Assembly: GCF_022179385.1 (NCBI RefSeq)
Contig: NZ_BPQS01000004.1
Coordinates: 1-64,000 of the forward strand
DNA length: 64,000 nucleotides
From: Methylobacterium longum
GTDB taxonomy: Bacteria > Pseudomonadota > Alphaproteobacteria > Rhizobiales > Beijerinckiaceae
Direction: 5' to 3'
The stretch's first letter is position 1; each line of letters opens with the position of its first letter. The position numbers and the translations under genes were made by a program. A model generated the notes under the pieces. That model searched no databases and was not told the origin of the DNA. It saw only the letters and a list, made by a program, of their open reading frames with translations. Shown in pieces: positions 26,276 to 35,654 of the stretch.

Positions 26276-27450
26276 TCGCCGATTCCGACCCGGCCGCGGG
26301 GGCCGCCTGCCCCTGCTGCCTCCCGCGAAGGGGTTTCATGCGCCGCCTCGCGGGCCTGGGCGCGGCGGCCCTCACGGCCCTTCCCGCCGCCGCCGCGGCC
26401 GAGCCCTTGGGCTATGCGGGCCTCGTGATCGACTGCCACGGACACTACACCACCGAGCCGCCCGCCATGCTGGCGTGGCGCAAGCGCCAGATCGACGCCA
26501 TCAACGATCCCGCGCAGGCCCCGTCCCCCGCCGACCTCAAGGTCAGCGACGACGCGGTGCGCGACAGCGTCCGCGCGCGGCAGCTCACGCTCCAGTCCGA
26601 GCGGGGCATCTCGCTGGCCCTGTTCTCGCCCCGGGCGGGCGGGATGGGCCACCATATCGGCAACGCCCGCACCAGCCTCGACTGGTCGATCGTGTCGAAC
26701 GACATGATTCACCGCGTCGTGAGCCTGCATCCCAGGAACTTCGTCGGGGTCTGCCAGCTACCGCAGACGCCGGGCGTGTCGCCGAAGAACTGCACGGCCG
26801 AACTGGAGCGGTGCGTGACGCAGCTCGGCTTCGTCGGCTGCAACGTCAATCCGGACCCGTCCGGCGGCTACTGGTCCGATCCGCCGCTCTCGGACCGGTT
26901 CTGGTACCCGCTCTGGGAGAAGATGGTCGAGCTGGACGTGCCCGGCATGGTCCATGTTAGCGCCTCGGCCAACCGCAATTTCCATGCGACGGGCGCGCAT
27001 TACATCAACGGCGACACCAGCGCCTTCATGCAGTTCGTGACCTCCGACCTGTTCAAGGACTTCCCGACGCTGCGGCTGATCATCCCCCATGGCGGCGGCG
27101 CGGTGCCCTACCACTGGGGCCGCTACCGCGGGCTCGCGCAGGACCTGAAGCGGCCGCCGCTGTCGGAGCTGATGCGCAACGTGTTCTTCGACACCTGCGT
27201 CTACCACCAGCCGGGCATCGACCTGCTGCTCAAGGTCGTGCCGCACGACAACGTGCTGTTCGCCTCCGAGATGGTGGGCGCGGTGAACGGGATCGATCCC
27301 GAGACGGGCCACGCCTACGACGACACCAAGCGCTACGTCGAGGCCGCGGCGCTCCCCGACGGCGACCGGGCGAAGATCTACGCCGGCAACGCTCTCAGGG
27401 TCTATCCGCGCCTCGGGGGCACGCTGACCGCCGCGGGCCTCACGCCGTAG
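26272..27450 (+). CDS. LigJ-like 4-oxalomesaconate hydratase (amidohydrolase family) with Tat signal
   Basis: A 392-aa amidohydrolase-family protein strongly resembling LigJ, the 4-oxalomesaconate hydratase of protocatechuate 4,5-cleavage. Matching blocks are VIDCHGHYTTEPP (metal-binding HxH), ELERCVTQLGFVGCNVNPDPSGG, RFWYPLWEKMVELDVPGMVHVS, PHGGGAVPYHWGRYRGLA, FFDTCVYHQPGIDLL and FASEMVGAVNGIDPETGHAYDDTKRY. Unlike LigJ, it carries an N-terminal extension with a twin-arginine signal (RRGFMRRLAGLGAAALTALP) and is presumably exported. The ATG overlaps the NHL gene stop. No other ring-cleavage genes are nearby, so the substrate may be a different oxo-acid. Confidence 0.85.
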   Translation: MIADSDPAAGAACPCCLPRRGFMRRLAGLGAAALTALPAAAAAEPLGYAGLVIDCHGHYTTEPPAMLAWRKRQIDAINDPAQAPSPADLKVSDDAVRDSVRARQLTLQSERGISLALFSPRAGGMGHHIGNARTSLDWSIVSNDMIHRVVSLHPRNFVGVCQLPQTPGVSPKNCTAELERCVTQLGFVGCNVNPDPSGGYWSDPPLSDRFWYPLWEKMVELDVPGMVHVSASANRNFHATGAHYINGDTSAFMQFVTSDLFKDFPTLRLIIPHGGGAVPYHWGRYRGLAQDLKRPPLSELMRNVFFDTCVYHQPGIDLLLKVVPHDNVLFASEMVGAVNGIDPETGHAYDDTKRYVEAAALPDGDRAKIYAGNALRVYPRLGGTLTAAGLTP

Positions 27451-27467
27451 GCCGGACTCTGATCGGG

Positions 27468-28880
27468 CTAAGGCGCGGGCTGCGGTGCGCGCTGCGGTGC
27501 GGACTTGGCCGCCGCGGCGGTCCACTTCTCGAGCTTACCGAGCGCCCCCCAGGCGGTGAGGCCGAGGAAGATCGGCATCGTGTAGGGGCTGAGCCCGAAG
27601 GCCGGGGTGAGCTGCGCGAGAACCTGGCCCAGGCCCGTCGTCGCGGGGACCTGCGCCAGGATCTGCGTCGCCACGGCGCCGATGATGCCGAGGGCGGATT
27701 TCTTGCCGTTGAGCAGGTGCCCGATCGTCTGCCCGAGCGCGCCGTTGACCGGCCCCAGGCCCGCCCCCGGAACCGGCTGCGGCGCCGTCCCGGGAAGCGG
27801 TGGTCCCGCGGTGAGCCGCGCCCCGTCGAACTGCCGGCGCAGGGCGTCGATCTGCTGGCGCAGGGCCTGTAACGGCTCCTCGAGCCGCGCCGCGAGGTCG
27901 ACGGACGGTGCGACGGTCGCGGGTGTCACGATCATCGGTTGCACCGGCGCCGGTTGCGCCGGCGCGGCCGTGCCCCGGGCAACCTGCCGCTCGAGCGCCT
28001 CGATGCGCGCCAGCACCCCCGTATCCGCCGCTGGCCGCAGGGCCTCCTGGATGGCCGCGACGGTACGGGCGTCCGCGATGCCGGTGTCGTCGAGGCCGCG
28101 CTGCGCCTGGAACTGCGCCACGGCGGCCATGGTCCGGCGCCCGTTCCGCCCGTCCTCGACGAGGCGGGGCGCCGCGCCGAGGCGGTTGAGGGCCTGCTGG
28201 ACCCACAGCGTGCTGTCGGCGAGTTCGTCGTCCGGCTCGCGCGTCGGGTCGATCTCGGCGGGGTGCGGTCCGGCGCTCCGGCCGGCGCTCCGTCCGTCGA
28301 TCTGGATGGTCGGGTCCAGGTCGAGGAGCGCCTTCAGGATCACGGCGGTGCCGAGCTGCGTGTCGACCACGTTCGGGTCGAAGACGTGGTCGCGCACGAA
28401 CTTGCCGCCCCGCGCACCCGGCGGCCCGTAGGCGGTCGAGCCGCCCCACAGATAGGGGGAGTTCACTCCCTTGCCGTGATAGCCGTAGCCGTTGAAGCCC
28501 TCGAGCCGATACAGGACCCGCGCGGCGCTCCAGTCGCTCACGCCGACCAAGCCCTCGAGGCGCAGGGCGTCGACCGCCCCGTCCGCGAACGCATTCGGGC
28601 CCGCGAAGGGGCCGCGTCCCCTGGGGACGATGGTGGTCCGCCGGTCGAGGGGCTGCCCGTTGCCGAGATAAGTCTCGAAGTCGAGGGACGATTCCCGGTA
28701 GTGGCAGAGCCCGATGAACCACCACGGCACGCCGGTGCGGGCTTCGACCTCCTGGTAGCGCGGCTTTCCGGCGGCGATCCGCTGCGCCAGCTTGCGGGCC
28801 GCCTCCGCCTTCTCGGGGCGGATCTGGAGCGACTCCCAGATCCGCTCGTAATCGTCCCGGTACTCCTTGAACGACGCCAT
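27468..28880 (-). CDS. Lysozyme-like/peptidoglycan-binding domain protein
   Basis: A 470-aa protein. Residues 1 to about 200 form a lysozyme-like domain seen in bacterial and phage muramidase-type proteins (RTGVPWWFIGLCHYRESSLDFETYLGNGQPL, LYRLEGFNGYGYHGKGVNSPYLWGGS). A peptidoglycan-binding domain follows (WVQQALNRLGAAPRLVEDGRNGRRTMAAVAQFQAQRGLDDTGI), then a Pro/Ala-rich coiled region and a hydrophobic C-terminal part (YTMPIFLGLTAWGALG) that may anchor it. There is no N-terminal signal peptide, as in many phage-derived lysins. It stands alone, with no holin or structural phage genes around it. Confidence 0.8.
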   Translation of the reverse strand: MASFKEYRDDYERIWESLQIRPEKAEAARKLAQRIAAGKPRYQEVEARTGVPWWFIGLCHYRESSLDFETYLGNGQPLDRRTTIVPRGRGPFAGPNAFADGAVDALRLEGLVGVSDWSAARVLYRLEGFNGYGYHGKGVNSPYLWGGSTAYGPPGARGGKFVRDHVFDPNVVDTQLGTAVILKALLDLDPTIQIDGRSAGRSAGPHPAEIDPTREPDDELADSTLWVQQALNRLGAAPRLVEDGRNGRRTMAAVAQFQAQRGLDDTGIADARTVAAIQEALRPAADTGVLARIEALERQVARGTAAPAQPAPVQPMIVTPATVAPSVDLAARLEEPLQALRQQIDALRRQFDGARLTAGPPLPGTAPQPVPGAGLGPVNGALGQTIGHLLNGKKSALGIIGAVATQILAQVPATTGLGQVLAQLTPAFGLSPYTMPIFLGLTAWGALGKLEKWTAAAAKSAPQRAPQPAP

Positions 28881-29404
28881 GTCGGTGCTCCAGGCGGGAG
28901 GGGCGGGTCCGGAGACGATCCCGGCGCCGGTGGCGGAGCCCTCCGGGGCGCGGACGCGTGCGGGCCCGCGCGCAGGGCGCCGCCGGGCGGGCGCGCCGCC
29001 CCATGCCCCCCGACGCAGGTCCCGGACGCATCCTGGGCCTGGCCGAAACCGACACCTGCCGAGTTGCTTCGCGACTTAAGTAGGCTACGGCCGAGATTGG
29101 CGCGTCCTTCAAATGGATGATGATCCGAGAATTGATTTGCGGGACCATGCTGCGGGCCCATATCCTTTGATGCGGCCGATAAATGCGAAGATGTCATCAA
29201 CCAAAATTTTGAAATCCGATGATTGCGCATCGAAGGCGCTATAAAATTTCGAACAAATTATTACATATGGCTACTTATACGGATGAATAGAGGTCGAGAG
29301 ACGTAAATACCGCAAAGACGAAAATTGAGAATCTATTCTGGACGTCCCGTTGGTCTGGCGGCTCCTGGCAAGGTCAGGGACCGGCGCGCGTGGTCGGAGG
29401 AACG
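28881..29404. other. Intergenic stretch with an AT-rich promoter-like island
   Basis: No gene is supported. From about 29080 to 29390 the base composition drops well below the surrounding GC level. There is a CAAAATTTTG palindrome at 29202-29211, and a TATAAAAT box around 29240. This likely holds the promoter of the patatin gene, whose ribosome-binding site (GGAGGA) lies just before 29405. Confidence 0.5.
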
Positions 29405-32215
29405 ATGGACGCGGATCTCGGAGGCGCCGGCCGCGCAGAGGCGCCGACCTACGGCCTGCCGGCCCTGACGACGCGCGACGGGGGCTGGCTGCTGGATACG
29501 GAGCAGGCGCTCCAGGAGGAGCTCGATCACTTCTGCGGGCCGCGCCCGCCCGGCGACGCCACGCCCTTGCGGGCTCGGGCGGACGAGGCCCGGCTGTCCG
29601 CGCTCTGCCTGTCCGGGGGGGGAATCCGCAGTGCCACCTTCTGCCTGGGTGCCGTGCAGGCTCTGGCCGCCCGGCGCATGCTCGGCGAGTTCCATTACCT
29701 GTCGACGGTCTCGGGCGGCGGCTTCGCCGGCGGCTGGCTGCAGACCTTCATCCGCGAATGCGGGGGCCTCGCGGAGGCGGAGCGCCGCCTCGCGGGATCG
29801 GGCCGGGAGGTCTTCGCCAAGCTGAGGCGCTACACGAACTACCTGACGCCGGAGGTCGGGCTCCTGTCCCGGGACACCTGGGCCGGCATCGTCCTCTATG
29901 TCAGGAACACGTTCCTCAACTGGCTCATCATCTTCCCGCTGCTGCTGTTCATCCCTCTGGCGCTGCTGACCTACCGGACGGCGCTCGAGGCGGCGAGCCG
30001 GAGCACGCTGTGGCTGCCCCTGATCCTGGGCAGCGCCGCCCTCCTCGTGGCGACCTTCAACGCCTGCCGCATGCTGCCGAGCCACCGGCCGCTGAGAGGC
30101 GGCGTGACGGCCTACGCGTCGCCGGCCTTCATCGCGGGCTGGATCCTCGCGCCGACCTGCTTGTGGGCGTTGGCCCTGCCGTTCACCCTGCGCGCGCTGT
30201 TCGAGCACGGGCTGCCGGTCCCGAACGAGAGTCTGTACATCCTCGGCATCGCGTACTTCGTCGTGCAGGCGGCCGGCTACCTCTGCGGAATGGGCTGGCA
30301 GAAGCTCAAGGGCCATCCGGGTCAGTGGCTGTACGAGCGGAACATGGGTCCGTGGATCGCCGCCAGCCTCGTCTCGACCACCCTCGTCATGGTCTGCGCC
30401 GGATCGAGCATCGGCTGGCTGGTGGGCGGCGACGTCACCGCCTTCAAGCCCGGGGAGGCCCAGGTCTCGCAGACCCTGACCGTGCTGGCGCCTCCGATCC
30501 TGATCCTGATCCACCTCTTCCAGAGCGTCGTGTTCATCGGCTTCCGCAGGAGCGCCGAACGGGCCGACCTCGACAGGGAGTGGGTGGCGCGGATCGACGG
30601 GCAACTCCTGCTCGCCGCCGCGGGCTGGACGGTCCTGTGCCTGTGCTGCCTGATCGTGTCGGCGGTCGCCCTCGGCCGCGAGGATGCACAGCTTCCGGCC
30701 CTGTTCAGCGCCCTCGGCGCCCTCGCCACCGGCCCGGCCGCGGCTTTCCTGGGCAAGCAGGTGTTCGCCCGGACGCAGGCGCTCGCCGCGAAGGGGCGGA
30801 TGGACGACCTCCTGATGATCGGCCTGAGCGCGATGGCGGCGGTCTTCGGCATCAGCCTGTTCGCGCTGCTGGGGTGGTGCCTGGGCCGCTTCCTCGGCGA
30901 TACCCACGACTGGTGGGGCGATTGCCCGATCCCCCGGGCGGCCTACGACCGCGCGGAGGCCGCCGCACAGTGCGCCATCAATCCCTACGGGATGATCCTG
31001 ATCCTCAACCTCGGGGTGGCGATCGTACTCGCCGGTGCGGTCCACCTGTTCGGCCGCGTCAACGTCAACCGCTTCTCCATGCACGGGGTCTACCGCAACC
31101 GCCTGACCCGCGGCTTCCTGGGCTCCGCCCGCGCGCGCCGCGACGCCGACCCGTTCACGGATTTCGACGAGGACGACAGTCCGCGCATCGCCGAGCTCGG
31201 GACGGAGCGGCGGCTGCTGCCCGTGGTCAACATGACCCTGAACCTCACCGACATCCTGCGGACCGAGTGGGCGGAGCGGAAGGCCGCCCCGTTCACCGCG
31301 ACCCCGTTCGCCTGCGGCTCGGCGATCCTCGATCGCGCGGAGGCCGGACGTGCCGCGCCGCGCCGGGACGGCCCGCGCGGGGCCTACATCCGGACCACGG
31401 CGTATGCCGGCATGGAGACCGGCAGCGACCGGGTGAGCGACGGCCGGGGACCGCTCCTCGGTGGCCTTCTGACGATCTCGGGGGCTGCGGTCAGCCCGAA
31501 CTGGGGCTACCACTCCTCGCGCCTGATCGCGTTCCTGATGACGCTGTTCAACGTCCGGCTCGGGGCTTGGCTGCCCAATCCCGCCGTCGCGCGGCGGGAG
31601 GATCTCCGGCTGGCCAAGCCCAGGAACTCCGTGCTGGCGCTCCTGAGCGAACTCGGCGGCCGCAGCACCGACGTGCGGCAGGCCATCTACCTGTCGGATG
31701 GCGGCCATTTCGACAATCTCGGCCTCTACGAGATGCTGCGGCGCCGCTGCGCCCGGATCGTGGTGATCGATGCCGGCCAGGACGAGGCCTGCACGTTCTT
31801 CGACCTCGGCAACGTGATCCGGAAGGCGGAGGTCGACGGGCTCGCGAAGGTGCAGATGGGCGAGATGCGCATCCTGCCCCGCGCGACGATCGAGCGGGAC
31901 GGGAAGCGGGCCGGGGCGCTCGGCTACGCCCGCGGCACGATCATCTACCCGGACGCCCGCGATCCGGCCTCGCTGATCTACATCAAGCCGAGCTTCCTCG
32001 ACGACATTCCCGCCGAGGTGCGCGCCTACGGGGCGACCAGCCCCGCGTTCCCGCACGAGAGCACCGCGAACCAGTGGTTCTCGGAGAGCCAGTTCGAGAG
32101 CTACCGCGCCCTCGGCTTCCATCAGGTCAGCCGGATGTTCGGCTCGCAGCTCACGACGCTCTCGGAATGGTCGACCTATCTCGACAGCGAGGCCAATCGC
32201 CATCCCTGCGCCTGA
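29405..32215 (+). CDS. Large membrane-embedded patatin-like phospholipase
   Basis: A 936-aa patatin-family protein. The oxyanion loop is CLSGGGIRSATFCLGAVQAL (residues about 68-87), the nucleophile Ser lies in STVSGGGFAGGW (about residue 103), and the dyad Asp is in YLSDGGHFDNLGLYEM (about residue 765). Between Ser and Asp lie roughly nine transmembrane helices (about residues 170-560), so the catalytic halves flank a membrane domain. The family hydrolyses acyl esters of membrane lipids. The nucleophile motif is TVSGG rather than strict GxSxG, a variant seen in this large subfamily. The ATG at 29405 has GGAGGAACG upstream. Confidence 0.88.
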   Translation: MDADLGGAGRAEAPTYGLPALTTRDGGWLLDTEQALQEELDHFCGPRPPGDATPLRARADEARLSALCLSGGGIRSATFCLGAVQALAARRMLGEFHYLSTVSGGGFAGGWLQTFIRECGGLAEAERRLAGSGREVFAKLRRYTNYLTPEVGLLSRDTWAGIVLYVRNTFLNWLIIFPLLLFIPLALLTYRTALEAASRSTLWLPLILGSAALLVATFNACRMLPSHRPLRGGVTAYASPAFIAGWILAPTCLWALALPFTLRALFEHGLPVPNESLYILGIAYFVVQAAGYLCGMGWQKLKGHPGQWLYERNMGPWIAASLVSTTLVMVCAGSSIGWLVGGDVTAFKPGEAQVSQTLTVLAPPILILIHLFQSVVFIGFRRSAERADLDREWVARIDGQLLLAAAGWTVLCLCCLIVSAVALGREDAQLPALFSALGALATGPAAAFLGKQVFARTQALAAKGRMDDLLMIGLSAMAAVFGISLFALLGWCLGRFLGDTHDWWGDCPIPRAAYDRAEAAAQCAINPYGMILILNLGVAIVLAGAVHLFGRVNVNRFSMHGVYRNRLTRGFLGSARARRDADPFTDFDEDDSPRIAELGTERRLLPVVNMTLNLTDILRTEWAERKAAPFTATPFACGSAILDRAEAGRAAPRRDGPRGAYIRTTAYAGMETGSDRVSDGRGPLLGGLLTISGAAVSPNWGYHSSRLIAFLMTLFNVRLGAWLPNPAVARREDLRLAKPRNSVLALLSELGGRSTDVRQAIYLSDGGHFDNLGLYEMLRRRCARIVVIDAGQDEACTFFDLGNVIRKAEVDGLAKVQMGEMRILPRATIERDGKRAGALGYARGTIIYPDARDPASLIYIKPSFLDDIPAEVRAYGATSPAFPHESTANQWFSESQFESYRALGFHQVSRMFGSQLTTLSEWSTYLDSEANRHPCA

Positions 32216-32733
32216 GGGCCGATCCGGACGCCGGAGCGCGCCGCCGCGGGGCGGGCACGCCCGTCCGCCTGCGCTCCGGGCTCCGCGGCCGATGCCGGCG
32301 GCCTGCCCGGCGCCGGAGAGCTCCCTCGTCAACACGTCCGAGAACCCCTCGGACCGCCACGGCTCCGCCCTGCCTGGCGCCGGACCCTGACGACCGCGGT
32401 CGACGCGCTGGGCGGGATCCGGACGGCCCGGATGCGGCATCCGTCGGCCTCGACCCCGCGTCGGTCCGCTCCGCGGCAGCCCGGTTCGTTCCCCCGCGTC
32501 CGGTGTCCGGCGTCACGGCCCGGGCACGTCCCCCAACTGCGCGGCGTCGCACGCGCCTGCCCGTCGCGGGGACGGCCGGGACACGGGCTGGCACCTGCGG
32601 TGTCCGGGCGGTACCCCTGCTGGCGAACCCGGCCGACCGAACGGGATCCGCGATCGCGCTGTTCCCCCGGCCGAATCCGATGCGTCCCGTGACCCCGTCC
32701 TCCATGATGGGGCATCCCTGTTCCGCCCGCGCT
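32216..32733. other. Intergenic stretch, nothing convincing
   Basis: Open frames on both strands have shadow-like Arg/Pro/Ala compositions and no start signals. No clear hairpin terminator after the patatin gene was found. Confidence 0.4.
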
Positions 32734-32955
32734 TCAACACCTGTTGAGGAGCGCGCGAGCGAGAAGATGCAGGACTGCCCCCGTGGTCAGGGTAACCGCC
32801 AGAACCGCGAGGACCTGAAGGGCGGTGATGCCGGGGCGCGGCCCGAAGCTGTAGGCGATCAGCGAGCCGCAGGACCCCGCCGTGACGACGCCGGACGCGA
32901 TGGTGTTCAACCACGTCGCCGACAGGCGCCGCAACTCATTGCCCCCATCGCTCAT
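32734..32955 (-). CDS. Small two-helix membrane protein
   Basis: A 73-aa protein (MSDGGNELRRLSATWLNTIASGVVTAGSCG...) with two hydrophobic segments, roughly residues 16-35 and 45-65, ending ARALLNRC. An excellent ribosome-binding site (GAGGAGGG) precedes the ATG at 32955. No family is recognised. It stands alone between the patatin and MRJP-like genes. Confidence 0.65.
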   Translation of the reverse strand: MSDGGNELRRLSATWLNTIASGVVTAGSCGSLIAYSFGPRPGITALQVLAVLAVTLTTGAVLHLLARALLNRC

Positions 32956-33427
32956 GACAACCCTCCTCAGGACGCGAAGCAAGAAAATAGTCCTGTATCT
33001 CGAACGGTTTCGGATGGCGCGATGATGCGTTGCCGACGGGGCGCGAACGGAGTGGAACTGCCCGACGATCGCATCGGAACAGATAGAGAACAAAGCCTTT
33101 AAGGTGTATCGGTTCAACCTCGATGCGGGATATTTTTCCCAGTGCGGTGGATGGGTGTGAATGGCGCACGAATAGGCCTGACGCGGTCGGGCGTTAGGGG
33201 GCCCGCGGCTGTTGCCGCCATGTGCCGCGCCGCAGGCGCTGAGCGACCCCGCGTCCGCGGACCCGTCGTCGCAGGCCGGGGTCGGCAAATCGCGGACGGC
33301 CTTCGCGCGGTTCATCCCGCGTCAGTCATCCCGCACCGGATCATCCCGCCGGACGCGCGGATCGGGAACACCGTCGGCGCTTCACGTCTTGCAGCGGAGC
33401 ACCCCGCCTTCGCACGCGCGTGATCCC
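32956..33427. other. Intergenic stretch between divergent genes
   Basis: This holds the divergent promoters of the small membrane protein and the MRJP-like gene. Positions 32980-33150 are relatively AT-rich. No further gene is supported. Confidence 0.4.
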
Positions 33428-34531
33428 ATGGCTCTTCTCTCCATCCTCGCTCTCTTGCTCGCCGGGTGCCTGGCGTCGCCCGGCCGCGCGGCCGACGCCC
33501 GGATCGGTCCCGACGCGCTCAAGCCGATGCTGCAATCGGACAGCTTGGTCTTCAACGGCTTCACGCGGTCGAAGGACGGCCGCCTGTTCTCGCCGTTCCA
33601 GCGACAGACGAAGGGCGAGGGCATCGAGTTGGGCGAGTGGCGCGACGGCAAGCCCGTCGCGTTTCCCGACGCGGCGTGGAACGCGTGGAAGCAGGGCGAT
33701 GACCCGGCCAAGGCGTTCGTGGCGGTCAACGCCATCCGCATCGGCCCTGAGGGCGACCTCTGGGTGGTCGACAAGGGCGCGCGCGGAATGGGCGAGGCCC
33801 CGCTTCCCGGGGGGGCGAAGCTCGTGCAGATCGACCTCGCCACCAACGCGGTGCGCCGCGTCTACCCCCTGCAGGCGGCGACCACCGATCGAAGCTTCAT
33901 CGACGATTTCCGCTTCAACGGCCGCAACGTCTACCTGACGGATGCCGGCCAGCCCGGATTGCTCGTGCTCGACCTCGACACCGGTGGCCTCAGGCGCGTG
34001 CTCGACGGCCATCGGTCGACGATCGCGCAGCGCCCGCTCACGGGCCAGGGCCGGGTGCTGCGGGACGACAAGGGCAAGCTGCTCTTCATCCACGCCGACC
34101 AGCTTGAGGTCTCTCCGGACGGGAAGACGTTCTACTACCAAGCCTGCACCGGACCGCTCTACAGCATCGAGACGCGCTTCCTGGACGACGCCGCGGTGAG
34201 CGATGCGGAGCGCGCCCGGCACGTGAGGCTGTTCGCCCCCACCGTGGCGACCGGTGGAACCGCCATCGACGCCGCGGGGACGATCTACGCGAGCGACACC
34301 GACGGGCTGCGCATCCTCAAGATCGCGCCGGACGGGACCACGAGCACCCTCATCGAGGATCCGCGCCTGGTCTGGGTCGACGCCATGTGGATCGACGAGC
34401 AGGGCGGCCTGTGGATCCCGGCGGCGCAGATGAACCGCACGCCGACGATGAACGGGGGCGAGACGTCGGCGGTGAAGTTCCCAACGACGATCTATCGGCT
34501 ACAGATCGACGCCCAGCCGCTGCGCAACTGA
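33428..34531 (+). CDS. Secreted MRJP/yellow-family beta-propeller protein
   Basis: A 367-aa exported protein related to the major royal jelly/yellow family. The signal is lipoprotein-like (MALLSILALLLAGCLASPGRA), with a possible lipobox LAGC. Propeller blades follow: NAIRIGPEGDLWVVDKG, FIDDFRFNGRNVYLTDAGQPGLLVLDLDTG, LFIHADQLEVSPDGKTFYYQACTGPLYSI and GGTAIDAAGTIYASDTDGLRILKI. The role of bacterial members is unknown. The ATG at 33428 is chosen because it begins the signal peptide; the open frame extends upstream. Confidence 0.8.
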   Translation: MALLSILALLLAGCLASPGRAADARIGPDALKPMLQSDSLVFNGFTRSKDGRLFSPFQRQTKGEGIELGEWRDGKPVAFPDAAWNAWKQGDDPAKAFVAVNAIRIGPEGDLWVVDKGARGMGEAPLPGGAKLVQIDLATNAVRRVYPLQAATTDRSFIDDFRFNGRNVYLTDAGQPGLLVLDLDTGGLRRVLDGHRSTIAQRPLTGQGRVLRDDKGKLLFIHADQLEVSPDGKTFYYQACTGPLYSIETRFLDDAAVSDAERARHVRLFAPTVATGGTAIDAAGTIYASDTDGLRILKIAPDGTTSTLIEDPRLVWVDAMWIDEQGGLWIPAAQMNRTPTMNGGETSAVKFPTTIYRLQIDAQPLRN

Positions 34532-34759
34532 TCCAGGCTCCCGCGACCGTGCTCGGGTGTCCGCCATCGGTCGCGCGACAATCCGGCAATGGTGAAGCCA
34601 GGGCTCCGCCGTGTCAGAACCGATGAAGACCGGGCGGCGCACGGCGACGATTCGGTCCGTCCGGGCGCCCTCGGTGGACGTGCCCGGCGCGGGTGACGAC
34701 CGGACACGGGGCGCGAGGTCGCCGCTCCCTGCGGCGACCGTTTCGGAGGCGAGGCCAAG

Positions 34760-35014
34760 ATGGCGATGAAGACGGCGTTCGTTGTGCAACCCTTCGAGTT
34801 GCATCGGAAGCGGCTGCGGCCGGCCCGCCAGGAGCCGGCGCAGACCGAGAGCGGCGCCTTGAAGAAGGCCGAGAACCTCGCGAAGCGGATGCCGGGTGCG
34901 GCGGCGCTGAAGGTGGTGGCCGACGACGAGACCGGCGAACTCGAAGGCGTCACGATCCTCGGCCAGTGGGGCGAGATCCCGGACGACTTCGCCGAGACCC
35001 TGCAGGGCGGCTGA
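34760..35014 (+). CDS. Small conserved-looking hypothetical protein
   Basis: An 84-aa soluble protein (MAMKTAFVVQPFELHRKRLRPARQ... ending WGEIPDDFAETLQGG). A strong ribosome-binding site (GGAGGCGAGGCCAAG) supports the ATG at 34760. The composition is balanced and protein-like, with an alpha/beta pattern. No family is recognised. Confidence 0.65.
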   Translation: MAMKTAFVVQPFELHRKRLRPARQEPAQTESGALKKAENLAKRMPGAAALKVVADDETGELEGVTILGQWGEIPDDFAETLQGG

Positions 35015-35179
35015 CGTTCGGCCGTCCGGTGGTCCGGCGAAACGCGGGCGGGACCGGCGCGAGGCGGGCCTCCGCCGCGCCGCTGCGGCGTTGCGCCCCG
35101 GAACGACGCCCCGCGCCCGGCCATTCCTGACCATGCGGTCGGCCATCGGCGCCGACCCACCTCGTCGGGATTGTCTCAT

Positions 35180-35632
35180 ATGCTGAACGTCTTTCGTGGA
35201 TCGGCGACGCTGCTCGCGCTGCTCGTCGCCGGGCCGGCCCTGGCACAGGGCAAGCCCCTGGCGCCGCCCGCGAGCGACGCGATGCCGCCCGTGGAGCTGA
35301 CGATCAGCATGAAGGACGGCAAGCCGATCTGCGAGCCGGCCGAACTGCGCCTCCCCGCCGACACGAACGTGGCGCTGAACATCGTGAGCAGCGCCGACGC
35401 ACCGGTGACGATCACCGCGCCCGGTCAGTTCGAGAACGGCCTGGTGCTGCACGCGGACGGCGACCTCGTGCATGTCGCCAGCGAGAAAGGATACACCGTC
35501 AAGCAGAAGGGCAAGGGTACGCTGCGCCTGCGGACGATGAAGGCGGGTCAGGAGGAGTATGCCTGCACCAGCAACCGCAACGCCGATGCGCCGTTCAAGG
35601 GCAAGCTGGTCCTGAGCGCGCCCGCCCAGTGA
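35180..35632 (+). CDS. Secreted cupredoxin-like small protein
   Basis: A 150-aa protein with a signal peptide (MLNVFRGSATLLALLVAGPALAQ). A beta-rich domain follows (VELTISMKDGKPICEPAELRLPADTNVALNIVSSADAPVTITAPGQF... EEYACTSNRNADAPFKGKLVLS). The pattern resembles the cupredoxin-like domains found in EfeO and similar periplasmic proteins. Complete copper ligands are not obvious, so metal binding is uncertain. The ATG at 35180 is in frame with a TTG at 35171. It is the first of three same-strand genes. Confidence 0.65.
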   Translation: MLNVFRGSATLLALLVAGPALAQGKPLAPPASDAMPPVELTISMKDGKPICEPAELRLPADTNVALNIVSSADAPVTITAPGQFENGLVLHADGDLVHVASEKGYTVKQKGKGTLRLRTMKAGQEEYACTSNRNADAPFKGKLVLSAPAQ

Positions 35633-35654
35633 GGCCTTGGACTCCGGTGCGGAT

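Noticed and set aside
27468..28880. Prophage remnant suggested by the lysozyme-like protein
   Set aside because: No holin, terminase, capsid, tail or integrase genes surround it, and similar stand-alone lysins are common on bacterial chromosomes.
29333..32440. A minus-strand open frame of about 1035 codons opposite the patatin gene
   Set aside because: It is a shadow of a strongly supported membrane protein gene, without signals of its own.
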